From: Comamonadaceae bacterium
Lineage (GTDB): Bacteria > Pseudomonadota > Gammaproteobacteria > Burkholderiales > Burkholderiaceae_C
Direction of reading: 5' to 3'
Assembly: GCA_009996515.1 (NCBI GenBank)
Contig: JAACZV010000021.1
Location: 1-64,000 of the forward strand
DNA: 64,000 bases
The translations under genes and the position numbers were made by a program. The notes under the pieces were generated by a model. The model was not told the origin of the DNA and made no database searches. It saw only the letters and a program-made list of their open reading frames with translations. Of this stretch, positions 21,453-32,641 are shown piece by piece; within the stretch, counting starts at the first letter, position 1, and each line of letters opens with the position of its first letter.

Positions 21453-22405
21453 TGGGCGCGGCCATGGATCACAACGCCGAGTTCCGTCACACCACCGTGC
21501 TGCTGGACGAGGCGGTGGAAGGCGTGCTGGCGCGCCCCGACGGCGTCTATGTGGACGGCACCTTCGGCCGCGGCGGCCATTCGCGCGCGCTGCTGGCGAA
21601 GCTGGCGCCCGAGGGCCGGCTGATCGCCATCGACCGCGACCCCGAGGCCATTGCCGCGGCCGCGGCCATCACCGATCCGCGCTTCAGCATCGTGCACAGC
21701 GGCTTCGCCGACATGGTCGAGCAGCTGGCGGCGCGGGGCGTGCACCAGGTGGATGGCGTGCTGCTGGATCTGGGGGTGTCCAGCCCGCAGATCGACAACC
21801 CGGAGCGCGGCTTCAGCTTCCGCTTCGACGGACCGCTGGACATGCGCATGGACACGACGCGGGGCGCCAGCGCGGCGGACTTCCTCGCCAGCGCCGACGA
21901 GCGCGAGATTGCACGGGTGATTCGAGACTATGGCGAAGAACGGTTTGCTGCACAGATTGCAAAGGCGGTTGTTGCTCGCCGAGAAGCCGGTGCGCCGCTC
22001 ACGCGCACCGACGAGCTGCGCGAACTCGTGGCTCGCACGGTCAAGACCCGCGAGCCCGGCCAGGACCCGGCCACACGCAGCTTTCAAGCCCTTCGGATTC
22101 ACGTCAATGGCGAGCTTGAGGAGCTTGAGCAGGGGCTGAAGGCCGCGCTGCAGCTGCTGGCGCCGGGCGGGCGGCTCTCGGTCATCAGCTTCCACTCGCT
22201 GGAGGACCGGCGCGTCAAGCAGTTCATCGCCGCCCACAGCAAGGCCGAGGTGGACCGCCGCGCGCCGTTCGCGCCGCCGCCGGCGCTGGCGCTGAAGTCG
22301 CTGGGCCGCGTGAAGCCCAGTGCCGCCGAGGTGGCTGCCAATCCGCGTGCGCGCTCCGCGGTGCTGCGTGTGGCCGAGCGCACCGACGCGCCGTTGAAAG
22401 CCTGA
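21452..22405 (+). CDS. rsmH: 16S rRNA (cytosine1402-N4)-methyltransferase RsmH
   Basis: A 317-residue SAM-dependent methyltransferase. It has [13 protein letters not shown] at the N-terminus, the SAM site [31 protein letters not shown] and the C-terminal [15 protein letters not shown]. It methylates C1402 of 16S rRNA in the ribosomal P site. The ATG at 21452 overlaps the mraZ stop; an ATG at 21464 ([10 protein letters not shown]) is equally close to the family N-terminus. The ftsL gene follows after 4 bases. Confidence 0.96.
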   Translation: MGAAMDHNAEFRHTTVLLDEAVEGVLARPDGVYVDGTFGRGGHSRALLAKLAPEGRLIAIDRDPEAIAAAAAITDPRFSIVHSGFADMVEQLAARGVHQVDGVLLDLGVSSPQIDNPERGFSFRFDGPLDMRMDTTRGASAADFLASADEREIARVIRDYGEERFAAQIAKAVVARREAGAPLTRTDELRELVARTVKTREPGQDPATRSFQALRIHVNGELEELEQGLKAALQLLAPGGRLSVISFHSLEDRRVKQFIAAHSKAEVDRRAPFAPPPALALKSLGRVKPSAAEVAANPRARSAVLRVAERTDAPLKA

Positions 22406-22409
22406 CGGC

Positions 22410-22673
22410 GTGGCCAGGCTCAATCTCATCCTCCTGCTGGCCGTGCTGGCCAGTGGCCTCGCGCTGGTGCACAACGCCTACGAATCGCGCCGCCTGTTTG
22501 CCGAGCGCGAGCGCGCCAAGAACGAGGGCCAGCGCCTGGCCGCCGACGCCGAGCGGCTGAAAGCCGAGCGCCATGCGCAGGCCACCAACCTGCGCGTCGA
22601 GCAGGTGGCCCGCCAGCGCCTGGGCATGCGCGTGATCTCGCCGGCCGTCGTCGCGTCGGGGGTGTCTCCATGA
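22410..22673 (+). CDS. ftsL: Cell division protein FtsL
   Basis: An 87-residue bitopic membrane protein. One N-terminal helix (LNLILLLAVLASGLALVHNAY) is followed by a periplasmic coiled coil rich in Glu, Arg and Ala. It joins FtsB and FtsQ in the divisome and activates FtsWI. The identification rests on size, topology and position between rsmH and ftsI, since FtsL sequences are poorly conserved. It starts at GTG and overlaps ftsI by four bases (ATGA). Confidence 0.92.
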   Translation: MARLNLILLLAVLASGLALVHNAYESRRLFAERERAKNEGQRLAADAERLKAERHAQATNLRVEQVARQRLGMRVISPAVVASGVSP

Positions 22674-24454
22674 GCAAGGGCCACAAGTCCGGCGCGCGCG
22701 CCCTGGGCTCGGGCCGCGGCGTCAGCTATTCCACCAGCCCGCTGCTGGCGTCCAAGACGCCGCCCTGGCGTTCGCGCTTCCTGGTGGCGCTGGTGGGCCT
22801 GGCCTTCGCCGGCCTGCTGGGCCGGGCCATCTACGTGCAGGTGCTGCACACCGAGTTCTTCCAGAAGCAGGGCGAGGCCCGCTACGCGCACACGCTGGAG
22901 CTGCCGGCCAGCCGCGGCCGCATCAACGACCGCACCGGCCAGGTGCTGGCCGCCAGCGTGGCAGTGCCGTCCATCTGGGCCATCCCCAAGGAAGTCGACG
23001 CGGACGCCGACAAGCGCCGCGAGCTGGCCCGGGCGCTGGGCCTGTCCAACAAGGAGCTGGAGGCCAAGCTCAATCCCGAGGCCCGCTTCGTCTGGCTCAA
23101 GCGCCTGGCCGACGACGAGACCGCGGCCAAGGTCAAGGCCATAGGCCTGAAGGGCATCTTCCAGGACCGCGAATACCGCCGCAAATACCCCGAGGGCGAG
23201 GCGGCGGCGCATGTGGTGGGCTTCACCAACGTCGAGGACCGCGGCCAGGAGGGCATAGAGCTGGCCTTCCAGAAGGAGCTGCAGGGCCGCGACGGTTCGC
23301 GCTCGGTCGTGCGTGACCGCCTGGGCCGTGTCGTGGAGGACATCGGCGACATCGTGCCGGCCGCCAACGGCCACGACATCGACCTGGCCGTCGATTCCAA
23401 GGTGCAGTTCTTCGCCTACCAGCGCATCCGCGACGCGGTGGCCGAGAACAAGGCCAAGGCCGGCTCCGTCGTCGTGCTGGACGTGCAGAGCGGCGAGGTG
23501 CTGGCTCTGGCCAACTTCCCGAGCTACGACCCCGGCAACCGCCAGAACCTGTCCGGCGAGCAGTTGCGCAACCGCGCGCTGACCGACGTCTTCGAGCCCG
23601 GCTCGACGATGAAGCCCTTCATCGCCGGCCTGTCCATGGAGACCGGCCGCAGCACCGCCGACACGCTGGTGGACACCGGCAACGGCCGCTACGCCTTCCA
23701 GGGCGCCGTCATCAGCGACACCCGGGCGCATGGCGTGATCCCGGTGCGCGAGGTCATCAAGTTCTCCAGCAACATCGGCGCCGCCAAGCTCGCGATGCAG
23801 ATGCCGGCGCGCGAGATGCACGAGATGTTCACGGCCATAGGCCTGGGCCAGCGGCCGCAGATCAGCTTCCCCGGCGCCATCTCCGGCAAGCTGCGCCCCT
23901 ACAAGACCTGGCGGCCCATCGAGCAGGCGACGATGAGCTATGGCTACGGCCTGTCGGCGTCGCTGTTCCAGCTGGCGCGCGCCTACACGGTGTTCGCGCG
24001 CGACGGCGAGATCATCCCGGTGAGCATGCTGCGCCAGCCGCATGACCACCCGGTGCCCGGCATCCGCGTCTTCAAGCCCGAGGTGGCGCGCCAGGTGCGC
24101 CAGATGCTGCAGGAGGCGGCCGGCCCCGGTGGCACGGCGCCGCTGGCGCAGGTGCCCGGCTACAGCGTCGGCGGCAAGAGCGGTACCGCGCACAAGCAGG
24201 AAGGGCGCAGCTACACGAACAAGTACCGCTCCTGGTTCGTCGGCGTTGCGCCCATCAGCAAGCCGCGCATCGTCGTCGCCGTCATGGTCGACGAACCCAC
24301 GGCCGGCGTGTACTACGGCGGCAAGGTGGCCGGCCCGGTGTTCAGCCAGGTCACGGCGCAGACGCTGCGCCTGCTGGGCGTGCCGCCCGACCTGGACGTG
24401 AAGAGCCAGATCGTCGCCAACCAGAAGGCCGCGCCGGTCGAGGAGAGTTTCTGA
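22670..24454 (+). CDS. ftsI: Peptidoglycan transpeptidase FtsI (PBP3)
   Basis: A 594-residue class B penicillin-binding protein. A single N-terminal helix (FLVALVGLAFAGLLGRAIYV) precedes the dimerisation domain, which begins LPASRGRINDRTG. The transpeptidase motifs are complete: SxxK in FEPGSTMKPF, SxN in KFSSNIGAAK and KSGT in VGGKSGTAHK. It cross-links septal peptidoglycan with FtsW and is a beta-lactam target. Its stop shares a base with the murE ATG. Confidence 0.97.
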   Translation: MSKGHKSGARALGSGRGVSYSTSPLLASKTPPWRSRFLVALVGLAFAGLLGRAIYVQVLHTEFFQKQGEARYAHTLELPASRGRINDRTGQVLAASVAVPSIWAIPKEVDADADKRRELARALGLSNKELEAKLNPEARFVWLKRLADDETAAKVKAIGLKGIFQDREYRRKYPEGEAAAHVVGFTNVEDRGQEGIELAFQKELQGRDGSRSVVRDRLGRVVEDIGDIVPAANGHDIDLAVDSKVQFFAYQRIRDAVAENKAKAGSVVVLDVQSGEVLALANFPSYDPGNRQNLSGEQLRNRALTDVFEPGSTMKPFIAGLSMETGRSTADTLVDTGNGRYAFQGAVISDTRAHGVIPVREVIKFSSNIGAAKLAMQMPAREMHEMFTAIGLGQRPQISFPGAISGKLRPYKTWRPIEQATMSYGYGLSASLFQLARAYTVFARDGEIIPVSMLRQPHDHPVPGIRVFKPEVARQVRQMLQEAAGPGGTAPLAQVPGYSVGGKSGTAHKQEGRSYTNKYRSWFVGVAPISKPRIVVAVMVDEPTAGVYYGGKVAGPVFSQVTAQTLRLLGVPPDLDVKSQIVANQKAAPVEESF

Positions 24455-25920
24455 TGCTCACCCGCCTGAAGTCCCCCGACGCGGCCGCCCGCTGGCTGGC
24501 CGAGTGGTGCACCGGCACGCTGCGCACCGACAGCCGCCAGGTGAAGCCCGGCGACGCCTTCATCGCCTGGCCCGGCTATGCGCGCGATGGCCGCGAGTTC
24601 GTCGCCGCCGCGCTGGCCGCCGGCGCCGCCACCTGCCTGGTGGAGGACGCCGACGTCGAGCGCTTCGGCTTCGTCGACGCGCGCGTGGCCTCGCTGCCGG
24701 GCCTGAAGGCGCGCACCGGCGAGATCGCCGCGGCCTTCTTCGGCCGGCCCGCCGACACGCTGGACGTCATCGCCGTCACCGGCACCAACGGCAAGACCTC
24801 GTCGGCCTGGTGGATCGCCCAGGCCTCGTCCCAGCTGGGCAAGCGCTGCGGCGTCGTCGGCACCCTCGGCATCGGCGAGCCGCCCAAGCTCGACTACAAC
24901 GGCCTGACCACGCCCGACCCGGTGCTGCTGCAGGCCGCCTTCGCCCGCATGCGCGACGAGGCCTTCTCGGCCTGCGCCATCGAGGCCAGCAGCATCGGCC
25001 TCGTGGAGGGCCGCCTGGCCGGCAGCGCGGTGCGCGTGGCGGTCTTCACCAACTTCACGCAGGACCATCTCGACTACCACGGCACGATGGACGCGTACTG
25101 GGCGGCCAAGCGCGCGCTGTTCGGCTTCCCCGGCCTGCGCGCCGCCGTCGTCAACCTCGACGACCCCAAGGGCGCGGGCCTGGCCGCCGAGCTGGCCTCG
25201 CTGGACGTCTGGACCACCGGCGTCGAGCGCCCCGAGGCCCGGCTGTCGGCGCGCGGCCTGCACTACAGCAGCGAGGGCCTGGCCTTCACGCTGCTGGAGG
25301 GCGGCGAGGCCGTCGACGTGCAGACCGGCCTGATCGGCGACTACAACGCCGCCAACCTGCTGGGCGTGGCGGGCGCGCTGCGCGCACAAGGCCATGCGCT
25401 GGCCGACGTGGCCCGCGTGCTGGGCCGCGTGACGCCGGTGCCGGGCCGCATGCAGCGCATCGGCAACGGCCGCGAGCTGCCGCAGGTGGTCGTCGACTAT
25501 GCCCACACGCCGGACGCGCTGGACAAGGCGCTGTCCGCGCTGCAGGGCCTGGCCGCGGCGCGCGGTGGCGAGCTGGTCTGCGTGTTCGGCTGCGGCGGCG
25601 ACCGCGATGTGGGCAAGCGTCCGCTGATGGGCGCCATCGCCGCGCGGCTGGCCGGCCGCGTCGTCGTCACGACGGACAACCCGCGCACCGAGGCGCCGGC
25701 GCAGATCATGGCCCACATCGCCGCGGCCGCGCCCGGCGCCCAGGTCATCGAGGCGCGCGAGGAGGCCATCCACGCGGCCATTGCCCAGGCCGGCGCGCGC
25801 GACATCGTCCTCATCGCCGGCAAAGGGCATGAGGACTACCAGGAAGTGAACGGCGTGCGCCGGCCCTTTTCCGATGTCGGCGAGGCGCGTGCGGCGCTGC
25901 TGGAAAGGGCGGGGCTGTGA
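24454..25920 (+). CDS. murE: UDP-MurNAc-L-Ala-D-Glu:meso-diaminopimelate ligase MurE
   Basis: A 488-residue Mur ligase. The ATP loop is VTGTNGKTSSAW, the lysine that becomes carbamylated lies in YWAAKRALFGF, and the central motif is NFTQDHLDYHG. The C-terminal DNPR (TTDNPRTEAP) is the signature of enzymes that add meso-diaminopimelate rather than lysine. GKGHEDYQ is also typical. It performs the third amino-acid addition in cytoplasmic peptidoglycan precursor synthesis. It overlaps murF by four bases (GTGA). Confidence 0.97.
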   Translation: MLTRLKSPDAAARWLAEWCTGTLRTDSRQVKPGDAFIAWPGYARDGREFVAAALAAGAATCLVEDADVERFGFVDARVASLPGLKARTGEIAAAFFGRPADTLDVIAVTGTNGKTSSAWWIAQASSQLGKRCGVVGTLGIGEPPKLDYNGLTTPDPVLLQAAFARMRDEAFSACAIEASSIGLVEGRLAGSAVRVAVFTNFTQDHLDYHGTMDAYWAAKRALFGFPGLRAAVVNLDDPKGAGLAAELASLDVWTTGVERPEARLSARGLHYSSEGLAFTLLEGGEAVDVQTGLIGDYNAANLLGVAGALRAQGHALADVARVLGRVTPVPGRMQRIGNGRELPQVVVDYAHTPDALDKALSALQGLAAARGGELVCVFGCGGDRDVGKRPLMGAIAARLAGRVVVTTDNPRTEAPAQIMAHIAAAAPGAQVIEAREEAIHAAIAQAGARDIVLIAGKGHEDYQEVNGVRRPFSDVGEARAALLERAGL

Positions 25921-27305
25921 GCGGGTTGATGACGCTCGCCCAGGCGCAGCGGCTGCTGCCGGGCTCGACCCTGGTCGGCGACGGCGCGACCGGCTTCTCC
26001 CGCGTGCACAGCGACACGCGCACGCTGCGCGCCGGCGACCTGTTCGTGGCGCTGCGCGGCGAGCGCTTCGATGCCAACGATTTCCTCGGCGAAGCCAAGG
26101 CGGCCGGCGCCGTCGCCGCGCTGGCCGAGCGTGGCCTGGTCGAAGCGGGCCTGCCGGGGCTGCTGGTGCCCGACGCCAAGGCTGCGCTGGGCCAGCTCGC
26201 CGCCGCCTGGCGCCGCCAGCAGCAGCTGCCGGTCATCGCCGTCACCGGTTCCAACGGCAAGACGACGACGACGCAGATGATCGCCAGCATCCTGCGCGCC
26301 TGGGTTGGCGACGATGCGCTGGCCACCGAGGGCAACTACAACAACGACATCGGCGTGCCGCTGACGCTGTTGCGCCTGCGCCATGACGACGAGCGCAGCC
26401 ACCGCGCCGCCGTCGTCGAGCTGGGCATGAACCATCCCGGCGAGATCGCGCCGCTGGCCGCGATGACCCAGCCCACGGTGGCCCTGGTCAACAACGCCCA
26501 GCGCGAGCATCAGGAATTCATGGCCACCGTGGAGGCGGTCGCGCGCGAGAACGGTGCCGCCCTTGAGGCGCTGGGCGCGAGCGGCTGCGCCGTCTTCCCC
26601 GCCGAGGACGCCTGCGCGCCGATCTGGTTCGAGATGGCCGGCAGCCGCCCGCACCTGACCTTCGCGCTGCACGGCCAGGCCGACGTGACCGGCGACGCCA
26701 GCTGGATGGGCACGCACTGGGCCCTGGAGATCCACACGCCCGCCGGCAGCGCGCCGGTGGCGCTGCACCTGGCCGGCGAGCACAACCTGCGCAATGCGCT
26801 GGCCGCCGCCGCCTGTGCGCTGGCGGCCGGCGCGCCGCTGGCGGCCATCGCCCAGGGCCTGGAGGCCTTCCGCGCCGTCAAGGGGCGCTCCGAGCTCAAG
26901 CGCGACGCGCGCGGCCGCACGCTGATCGACGACAGCTACAACGCCAACCCCGACAGCGTGCGCGCCGCCATCGAGCTGCTGGCCGGCCTGCCCGGCGACA
27001 GCTGGCTGGTGCTGGGCGACATGGGCGAGGTGGGCGAAGACGGCCCGGCCTTCCACCGCGAGGTGGGGGCCTATGCGGCCGCGCGCGGCATCGCGCACCT
27101 CTGGACGGCCGGCGCCGCCGCCCGCGACGCCGCTGCGGCCTACGGCCCCGGCGCACGCGCCTTCGACGACACGGCCGCGCTGATCGCGGCCTTGAAAGAT
27201 CAACCCGACGCGGCCCAGACCCTGGTCAAGGGCTCGCGCTTCATGAAGATGGAACAAGTGGTCTCCGCACTTCAATCTCAATCAGGAGACGGCCATGCTG
27301 CTTAG
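25917..27305 (+). CDS. murF: UDP-MurNAc-tripeptide:D-Ala-D-Ala ligase MurF
   Basis: A 462-residue Mur ligase. Its N-terminal domain holds [18 protein letters not shown], the ATP loop is [13 protein letters not shown], and [14 protein letters not shown] and [11 protein letters not shown] are characteristic of MurF. The C-terminal domain has [10 protein letters not shown] and [10 protein letters not shown]. It adds D-Ala-D-Ala to complete the pentapeptide. GTG start. It overlaps mraY by 11 bases. Confidence 0.97.
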   Translation: MSGLMTLAQAQRLLPGSTLVGDGATGFSRVHSDTRTLRAGDLFVALRGERFDANDFLGEAKAAGAVAALAERGLVEAGLPGLLVPDAKAALGQLAAAWRRQQQLPVIAVTGSNGKTTTTQMIASILRAWVGDDALATEGNYNNDIGVPLTLLRLRHDDERSHRAAVVELGMNHPGEIAPLAAMTQPTVALVNNAQREHQEFMATVEAVARENGAALEALGASGCAVFPAEDACAPIWFEMAGSRPHLTFALHGQADVTGDASWMGTHWALEIHTPAGSAPVALHLAGEHNLRNALAAAACALAAGAPLAAIAQGLEAFRAVKGRSELKRDARGRTLIDDSYNANPDSVRAAIELLAGLPGDSWLVLGDMGEVGEDGPAFHREVGAYAAARGIAHLWTAGAAARDAAAAYGPGARAFDDTAALIAALKDQPDAAQTLVKGSRFMKMEQVVSALQSQSGDGHAA

Positions 27306-28473
27306 CCTCGCCCAGTGGCTGCAGGGCATCTATCCCGACCTGGGCTTTCTGCGCCTGTTCAACTACATCACCTTCCGCGCGGTGATGGCCGCGATGACGG
27401 CGCTGCTGATCGGCCTGGCCTTCGGGCCCTGGGTCATACGCCGGCTGACCGAGATGAAGATAGGCCAGCCCGTGCGCGCCTACGGCGTGCAGGCCCACCT
27501 GGCCAAGAGCGGCACGCCGACCATGGGCGGCGTGCTGGTGCTCATCGGCATCGGCGTGTCCACGCTGCTGTGGTTCGACTGGAGCAACCGCTTCGTCTGG
27601 GTCGTCATGCTGGTCACCATGGGCTTCGGCGCCATCGGCTGGGTGGACGACTGGCGCAAGGTGGTCGACAAGAACCCCGAGGGCATGCGCAGCCGCGAGA
27701 AGTTCTTTTGGCAGAGCCTGATCGGCCTGGTCGCCGCGATCTACCTCGCGTTCAGCGTGTCGGAGACCTCGTTCCTGGGCGTGGTGCAGCTGTTCTTCCG
27801 CTGGGTCACCAGCGGCTTCTCGACCGAGCTGCCGCCCAAGGCCGACCTGCTGATCCCCTTCTTCAAGACCATCTCCATGCCGCTGGGCGTGTGGGGCTTC
27901 GTGGGACTGTCCTATTTCGTCATCGTCGGCACCAGCAATGCGGTGAACTTCACCGACGGTCTGGACGGCCTGGCCATCATGCCCGTCGTCATGGTGGGCT
28001 CGGCGCTGGGCCTGTTCGCCTACCTGACCGGCTCCTCGGTGTTCTCCAAATACCTGCTGCTGCCCTACATCCCCGGCGCCGGCGAGCTGCTGATCTTCTG
28101 CGCCGCGATGGCCGGCGCAGGCCTGGCCTTCCTGTGGTTCAACGCCCATCCGGCCCAGGTCTTCATGGGCGATGTCGGCGCGCTGGCCTTGGGCGGCGGC
28201 CTGGGGACTCTCGCCGTCATCACGCGCCAGGAGATCCTGCTGGGCATCATGGGCGGCATCTTCGTCGCCGAGGTGCTGAGCGTGATGCTGCAGGTGAGCT
28301 GGTTCAAGTTCACCAAGCGGCAGTTCGGCGAGGGCCGGCGCATCTTCAAGATGGCGCCGCTGCATCACCACTTCGAGAAGAGCGGCTGGAACGAGACCCA
28401 GGTCGTCATCCGCTTCTGGATCATCACCATGCTGCTGTGCCTGATCGGCCTGGCCAGCCTGAAGCTCCGGTAA
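27295..28473 (+). CDS. mraY: Phospho-MurNAc-pentapeptide transferase MraY
   Basis: A 392-residue inner-membrane enzyme with about 10 helices. Conserved loops: [13 protein letters not shown], the magnesium-binding [30 protein letters not shown], and the histidine motif [13 protein letters not shown] near the C-terminus. It transfers phospho-MurNAc-pentapeptide to undecaprenyl phosphate to form lipid I. A good ribosome site (CAGGAGA) lies inside the end of murF. Confidence 0.97.
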   Translation: MLLSLAQWLQGIYPDLGFLRLFNYITFRAVMAAMTALLIGLAFGPWVIRRLTEMKIGQPVRAYGVQAHLAKSGTPTMGGVLVLIGIGVSTLLWFDWSNRFVWVVMLVTMGFGAIGWVDDWRKVVDKNPEGMRSREKFFWQSLIGLVAAIYLAFSVSETSFLGVVQLFFRWVTSGFSTELPPKADLLIPFFKTISMPLGVWGFVGLSYFVIVGTSNAVNFTDGLDGLAIMPVVMVGSALGLFAYLTGSSVFSKYLLLPYIPGAGELLIFCAAMAGAGLAFLWFNAHPAQVFMGDVGALALGGGLGTLAVITRQEILLGIMGGIFVAEVLSVMLQVSWFKFTKRQFGEGRRIFKMAPLHHHFEKSGWNETQVVIRFWIITMLLCLIGLASLKLR

Positions 28474-28478
28474 GCCGC

Positions 28479-30209
28479 ATGAAGCTGGACCTGCCGCAAC
28501 TCAATGGACAGCGCGTGCTGGTGCTGGGCCTCGGGGACTCCGGTCTCGCGATGGCCCGCTGGTGCGCGCGCTTCGGGGCGCAGGTCACGGTGTGGGATTC
28601 GCGCGAGCAGCCGCCGCAGCTCGCCGCGCTGGGCGACGCGGCCACCTTCATCACGGGCGATCTGACGGCCGACATCGCGTCGGCCTTCCAGGCCGTGCTG
28701 AAGAGTCCGGGCCTGTCGCCGCTGGATGCGCGGCTGAAGGCCGTCTACGAGCACGGCCCCGCCGTGCGTGGCGAGTTGGACCTGTTTGCCGAGGCGCTGG
28801 CGGCCTTGAAGGCGCAGCACGGCTATGCGCCGGCGGTGCTTGCCATCACCGGCACCAACGGCAAGACCACCACCACCTGCATGACCGGCCTGCTGGTCGA
28901 GCATGCCGGCAAGCGGGTGGCCATCGCCGGCAACATCGGGCCGACGCTGCTGGACACGCTCGCCGAGGTGCTGGCCAAGGAGCCCGACCCGGTGACCGAT
29001 GCGGCCGACGCCTGCAGCGTGGCCGAGCCTGTCGACCCGGTCGCCGTGGAAGACGGCGGCCCTGCCGCCGAGCCGGCCGACGTCGCAGCCGACGAGCCCG
29101 CCCCCGTCGCCACGCTGCTCGATGACGAGGCGCCCCTGCCCATCGCCCCGCCGCCGCCCCGCGGCCCCGTGTTCGAGACGCTGCCCGAGGTCTGGGTGCT
29201 GGAGCTGTCCAGCTTCCAGCTCGACAACGTCGCCGGCTTCGACCCCAGCGCCGGCGCGCTGCTCAACCTGACGCAGGACCACCTCGACTGGCACGGCGAC
29301 ATGGCCGCCTACGGCCGCGCCAAGGCGCGAGTCTTCGGCCGCGGCATGGACAGCCCCACCGTCATCGTCGCCAACCGCGACGACCCCGAGGTCGAAGGCC
29401 TGGTGCCGGCCCCGGTCTTCGTGAAGGGCACGCGCGGCAAGCCCGGCCGCACGGTCGCGCGCCGCGTCGTGCGCTTCGGCCTGGGCGCGCCGACGGCGCC
29501 GGGCGACTTCGGCCTGGTGGAAGAGGGCGGCCTGGCCTGGCTGGTGCGCGCCCGCGAGCTGGACCCGACGATCAAGCGCCGCAAGGGGGATGAGGACGAG
29601 CCGCTGCTCATCCAGCGCCTGATGCCCGCCGACGCGCTGCGCGTGCGCGGCCGCCACAACGCCGCCAACGCGCTGGCCGCGCTGGCGCTGGCCACGGCCG
29701 CCGGCTGCGAGCTGGCGCCCATGCTGCACGGCCTGCGCGAGTACCGCGGCGAGCCGCACCGCGTCGAGCCGGTGGGCCTGATCGACGGCGTCGAGTTCTT
29801 CGATGACAGCAAGGGCACCAACGTCGGCGCCACCGTCGCCGCGATCTCCGGCCTGGGCGCCGACCGCGCGCCCGCGAAGCTGGTGCTCATCCTGGGCGGC
29901 GACGGCAAGGGCCAGGACTTCGCGCCGCTGGCCGACGGCGTGGCCCGCCACGCCCGCGCCGTCGCGCTGATCGGCCGCGACGCGGCGCAGATCGAGGCGG
30001 CACTGGCCGGCACCGGCGTGCCGCTGCAGCGCCACGACACGCTGGAGGCCGCGACGGCCTGGTGCCTGGCTCAAGCGCAGTCCGGCGACAGCGTGCTGCT
30101 GTCTCCCGCCTGCGCCAGCCTGGACATGTTCCGCAACTACGCCCACCGCGCCGAGGTCTTCGTCGCGACGGTGCAGCAGCTGGCCGACGAGCGCGGGGTG
30201 ACGCTGTGA
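28479..30209 (+). CDS. murD: UDP-MurNAc-L-Ala:D-Glu ligase MurD, enlarged
   Basis: A 576-residue protein, against roughly 440-500 for most MurD. The family motifs are all present: [16 protein letters not shown], the ATP loop [11 protein letters not shown] at about residue 123, [22 protein letters not shown] and [14 protein letters not shown]. An Ala/Asp/Glu/Pro-rich insert (about residues 165-226, bases 28970-29160) sits between the ATP-loop helix region and [10 protein letters not shown] second, Arg/Lys-rich expansion (about 316-385) precedes [10 protein letters not shown]. Both look like disordered loops that leave the catalytic core intact. It adds D-glutamate. The start is 5 bases after mraY; it overlaps ftsW by GTGA. 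Confidence 0.95.
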   Translation: MKLDLPQLNGQRVLVLGLGDSGLAMARWCARFGAQVTVWDSREQPPQLAALGDAATFITGDLTADIASAFQAVLKSPGLSPLDARLKAVYEHGPAVRGELDLFAEALAALKAQHGYAPAVLAITGTNGKTTTTCMTGLLVEHAGKRVAIAGNIGPTLLDTLAEVLAKEPDPVTDAADACSVAEPVDPVAVEDGGPAAEPADVAADEPAPVATLLDDEAPLPIAPPPPRGPVFETLPEVWVLELSSFQLDNVAGFDPSAGALLNLTQDHLDWHGDMAAYGRAKARVFGRGMDSPTVIVANRDDPEVEGLVPAPVFVKGTRGKPGRTVARRVVRFGLGAPTAPGDFGLVEEGGLAWLVRARELDPTIKRRKGDEDEPLLIQRLMPADALRVRGRHNAANALAALALATAAGCELAPMLHGLREYRGEPHRVEPVGLIDGVEFFDDSKGTNVGATVAAISGLGADRAPAKLVLILGGDGKGQDFAPLADGVARHARAVALIGRDAAQIEAALAGTGVPLQRHDTLEAATAWCLAQAQSGDSVLLSPACASLDMFRNYAHRAEVFVATVQQLADERGVTL

Positions 30210-31462
30210 ACGCGGTGCTGACCGGATTCGCCACCAAGCTGCAGTCGCTGTGGAAGAAGCGCGACGGCGAGGAGGCCAGCGTGCCGGTGCGCGACTGGGT
30301 GTCCACGTCCGCCGGCCGGCCCACACAGCTGCAGGGCTTCGACATCACGCTGGTGTGGGTGGTCATCGCGCTGATGGCCTTCGGCCTGCTGATGGTCTAT
30401 TCGGCGTCCATCGCGATGCCGGACAACCCGCGCTTCGCCAAATACCTGCCCACCCATTTCCTGACGCGCCATCTGGTGGCCATAGGCTTCGCGCTGATCG
30501 CCGGCCTCATCACGGTGCAGATCCCGGTGGCGCTGTGGGAGCGCTACGCGCCCTGGGTCTTCGTCGTCGCGCTGGTGCTGCTGGTGGCCGTGCTGATCCC
30601 CGGCATCGGCAAGGTGGTCTATGGCGCGCGGCGCTGGATCCCGCTGGGCGTCATGAACTTCCAGCCCTCGGAGCTGGCCAAGTTCGGCATCGCGCTGTAC
30701 GCGGCCAACTACATGATGCGCAAGATGGACGCCCGGGAGAACTTCTTCCAGGCCGTCACGCCGATGGCGATCTCGCTGGCCTTCGTGGGCCTGCTGCTGC
30801 TGGCCGAGCCGGACATGGGCGCCTTCCTGGTCATCGCGGCCATCGCGATGGGCATCCTGTTCCTGGGCGGCGTCAACGGCCGCATGTTCCTGCTGATCAC
30901 GCTGGTGCTGGTCGGCGCGTTCACGCTGATGATCACCTTCAGCGAGTTCCGCCGCGAGCGCATCTTTGCCTACCTCAACCCCTGGGACGAGAAGTACGCC
31001 CAGGGCAAGGCCTACCAGCTGACGCACAGCCTGATCGCCTTCGGCCGCGGCGAGTGGTTCGGCCAGGGCCTGGGCGGCAGCGTCGAGAAGCTGCACTACC
31101 TGCCCGAGGCCCACACCGACTTCCTGCTGGCCGTCATCGGCGAGGAGCTGGGCTTTGCCGGCGTGGCGGTGGTCATCGTCGCCTTCTTCTGGCTGACGCG
31201 CCGCTGCTTCCTGATCGGTCGCCAGGCCATCGCGCTGGACCGCGTGTTCGCGGGCCTGTACGCGCAAGGCGTAGGCATCTGGATGGGCGGCCAGGCCTTC
31301 ATCAACATGGGCGTGAACCTGGGCGCGCTGCCCACCAAGGGGCTGACGCTGCCGCTGATGAGCTTCGGCGGCTCGGCCATCCTGATGAACTGCGTGGCGC
31401 TGGCGGTGGTCTTGAGGATCGACCTCGAGAACCGGCAGATGATGAGGGGAGGGCGCTCGTGA
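30206..31462 (+). CDS. ftsW: Septal peptidoglycan polymerase FtsW (SEDS family)
   Basis: A 418-residue membrane protein with about 10 helices after a polar N-terminus of some 45 residues. SEDS motifs: [47 protein letters not shown], and the C-terminal [16 protein letters not shown]. It polymerises lipid II at the septum together with FtsI. It starts at GTG inside the murD stop and overlaps murG in the same way, so murD, ftsW and murG are probably translationally coupled. Confidence 0.96.
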   Translation: MNAVLTGFATKLQSLWKKRDGEEASVPVRDWVSTSAGRPTQLQGFDITLVWVVIALMAFGLLMVYSASIAMPDNPRFAKYLPTHFLTRHLVAIGFALIAGLITVQIPVALWERYAPWVFVVALVLLVAVLIPGIGKVVYGARRWIPLGVMNFQPSELAKFGIALYAANYMMRKMDARENFFQAVTPMAISLAFVGLLLLAEPDMGAFLVIAAIAMGILFLGGVNGRMFLLITLVLVGAFTLMITFSEFRRERIFAYLNPWDEKYAQGKAYQLTHSLIAFGRGEWFGQGLGGSVEKLHYLPEAHTDFLLAVIGEELGFAGVAVVIVAFFWLTRRCFLIGRQAIALDRVFAGLYAQGVGIWMGGQAFINMGVNLGALPTKGLTLPLMSFGGSAILMNCVALAVVLRIDLENRQMMRGGRS

Positions 31463-32535
31463 GTGATCGTCACCTCGTCGTGATGGCCGCCGGCACCGGC
31501 GGCCACATCATTCCCGGCCTCGCGGTCGCGGAGGAGATGCAGCGCCGCGGCTGGACGGTGTCGTGGATAGGCACGCCGGCCGGCATGGAGAACCGCCTGG
31601 TGCCGGCGCGCGGCCTCGAGATCGACGCGCTGCCGTTCGCCGGCCTGCGCGGCAAAGGGCTCAAGCATGCGCTGCGCGGCCTGGTCGGCTTCTTCAAGTC
31701 GCTGGGCCAGGCACGCCGGGTCTACGAGCAGCGCCGCGCGACGGCCGTGCTGGGCATGGGCGGCTATGTCTGCGTGCCGGCCGGCCTGGCGGCGGCCTTC
31801 AGCGGCCGGCCGCTGATGCTGGTCAATGCCGACGCGGCGATGCTGAAGAGCAATCTGGCGCTGAAGCCTTTTGCGCGCCGCATCGCCTTCGGTTTCGACG
31901 GCGCGGCCGCGGCCTCCACGTCGGGGGCCATCGTCAGCGGCAACCCGGTGCGGGCCGAGATCGAGGCGCTGCCCGCGCCGGCCGAGCGCATGGCCGGCCG
32001 CAGCGGGCCGCTGCAGGTGCTGGTGCTGGGCGGCTCGCTGGGCGCGCGCGCGCTGAACCAGGCGCTGCCGCAGGCGCTGGCCCTGTGGCCGGCCGAGCAG
32101 CGCCCGCAGGTGCTGCACCAGTCGGGGCAAGACCACCTGGGCGCCGTCTGGCAGGCCTACAGCGACGCCGGCCTCGCGGCCGAGGTGCGGCCCTTCATCG
32201 ACGACATGGCCGCGGCGCTGGCCTGGGCCGACGTGGTGGTCTGCCGCGCCGGCGCCATCACCGTCAGCGAGCTGTGCGCGGCCGGCTGCGCGTCGGTGCT
32301 GGTGCCGCTGGTCGTCAGCACCACCTCGCACCAGCGCGACAACGCCATCTTCATGGCCCAGCACGGCGCGGCCATCCACCTGCCGCAGGCGGAGCTGACG
32401 CCGGCGAAGCTCTACGAGCTGCTCAGCGGCCTGGACCGCCCGGCGCTGCTGGCCATGGGCGAGAAGGCGCGCGCGCTGGCCCGGCCACGCGCTGCCGCGC
32501 GCGTGGCCGACGAGATCGAGGGGATGTTGCGATGA
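31459..32535 (+). CDS. murG: UDP-GlcNAc:lipid I N-acetylglucosaminyltransferase MurG
   Basis: A 358-residue glycosyltransferase. The N-terminal glycine-rich loop is [18 protein letters not shown], the second is [14 protein letters not shown], and the C-terminal nucleotide-sugar site has [12 protein letters not shown] and [13 protein letters not shown]. It makes lipid II on the inner face of the membrane. GTG start overlapping ftsW by four bases. After its stop there is a 106-base gap that holds a short copy of the dispersed repeat before murC. Confidence 0.96.
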   Translation: MSDRHLVVMAAGTGGHIIPGLAVAEEMQRRGWTVSWIGTPAGMENRLVPARGLEIDALPFAGLRGKGLKHALRGLVGFFKSLGQARRVYEQRRATAVLGMGGYVCVPAGLAAAFSGRPLMLVNADAAMLKSNLALKPFARRIAFGFDGAAAASTSGAIVSGNPVRAEIEALPAPAERMAGRSGPLQVLVLGGSLGARALNQALPQALALWPAEQRPQVLHQSGQDHLGAVWQAYSDAGLAAEVRPFIDDMAAALAWADVVVCRAGAITVSELCAAGCASVLVPLVVSTTSHQRDNAIFMAQHGAAIHLPQAELTPAKLYELLSGLDRPALLAMGEKARALARPRAAARVADEIEGMLR

Positions 32536-32556
32536 GCCGTCGCGGCCGTAGTGAAT

Positions 32557-32641
32557 GGCGGGCCGAGCGCTGGGCCGCTCCCGAGCCGGCCCGCATCCCC
32601 TCGGGGGATCGCCCGGCGTACTCGACGGGCGAGGGGCAGAC
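32557..32641 (-). repeat. Short copy of the dispersed hairpin repeat (copy F), murG-murC gap
   Basis: Reverse orientation. It contains the tail GCGGGCCGAGCGCTGGGCCG, the mini-stem ATCCCC/GGGGAT (32595-32609) and the end word CGAGGGGCA, but lacks the central covarying stem. GAGGGG (32631-32636) lies 5 bases before the murC ATG and is the only Shine-Dalgarno-like sequence there. Confidence 0.75.
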
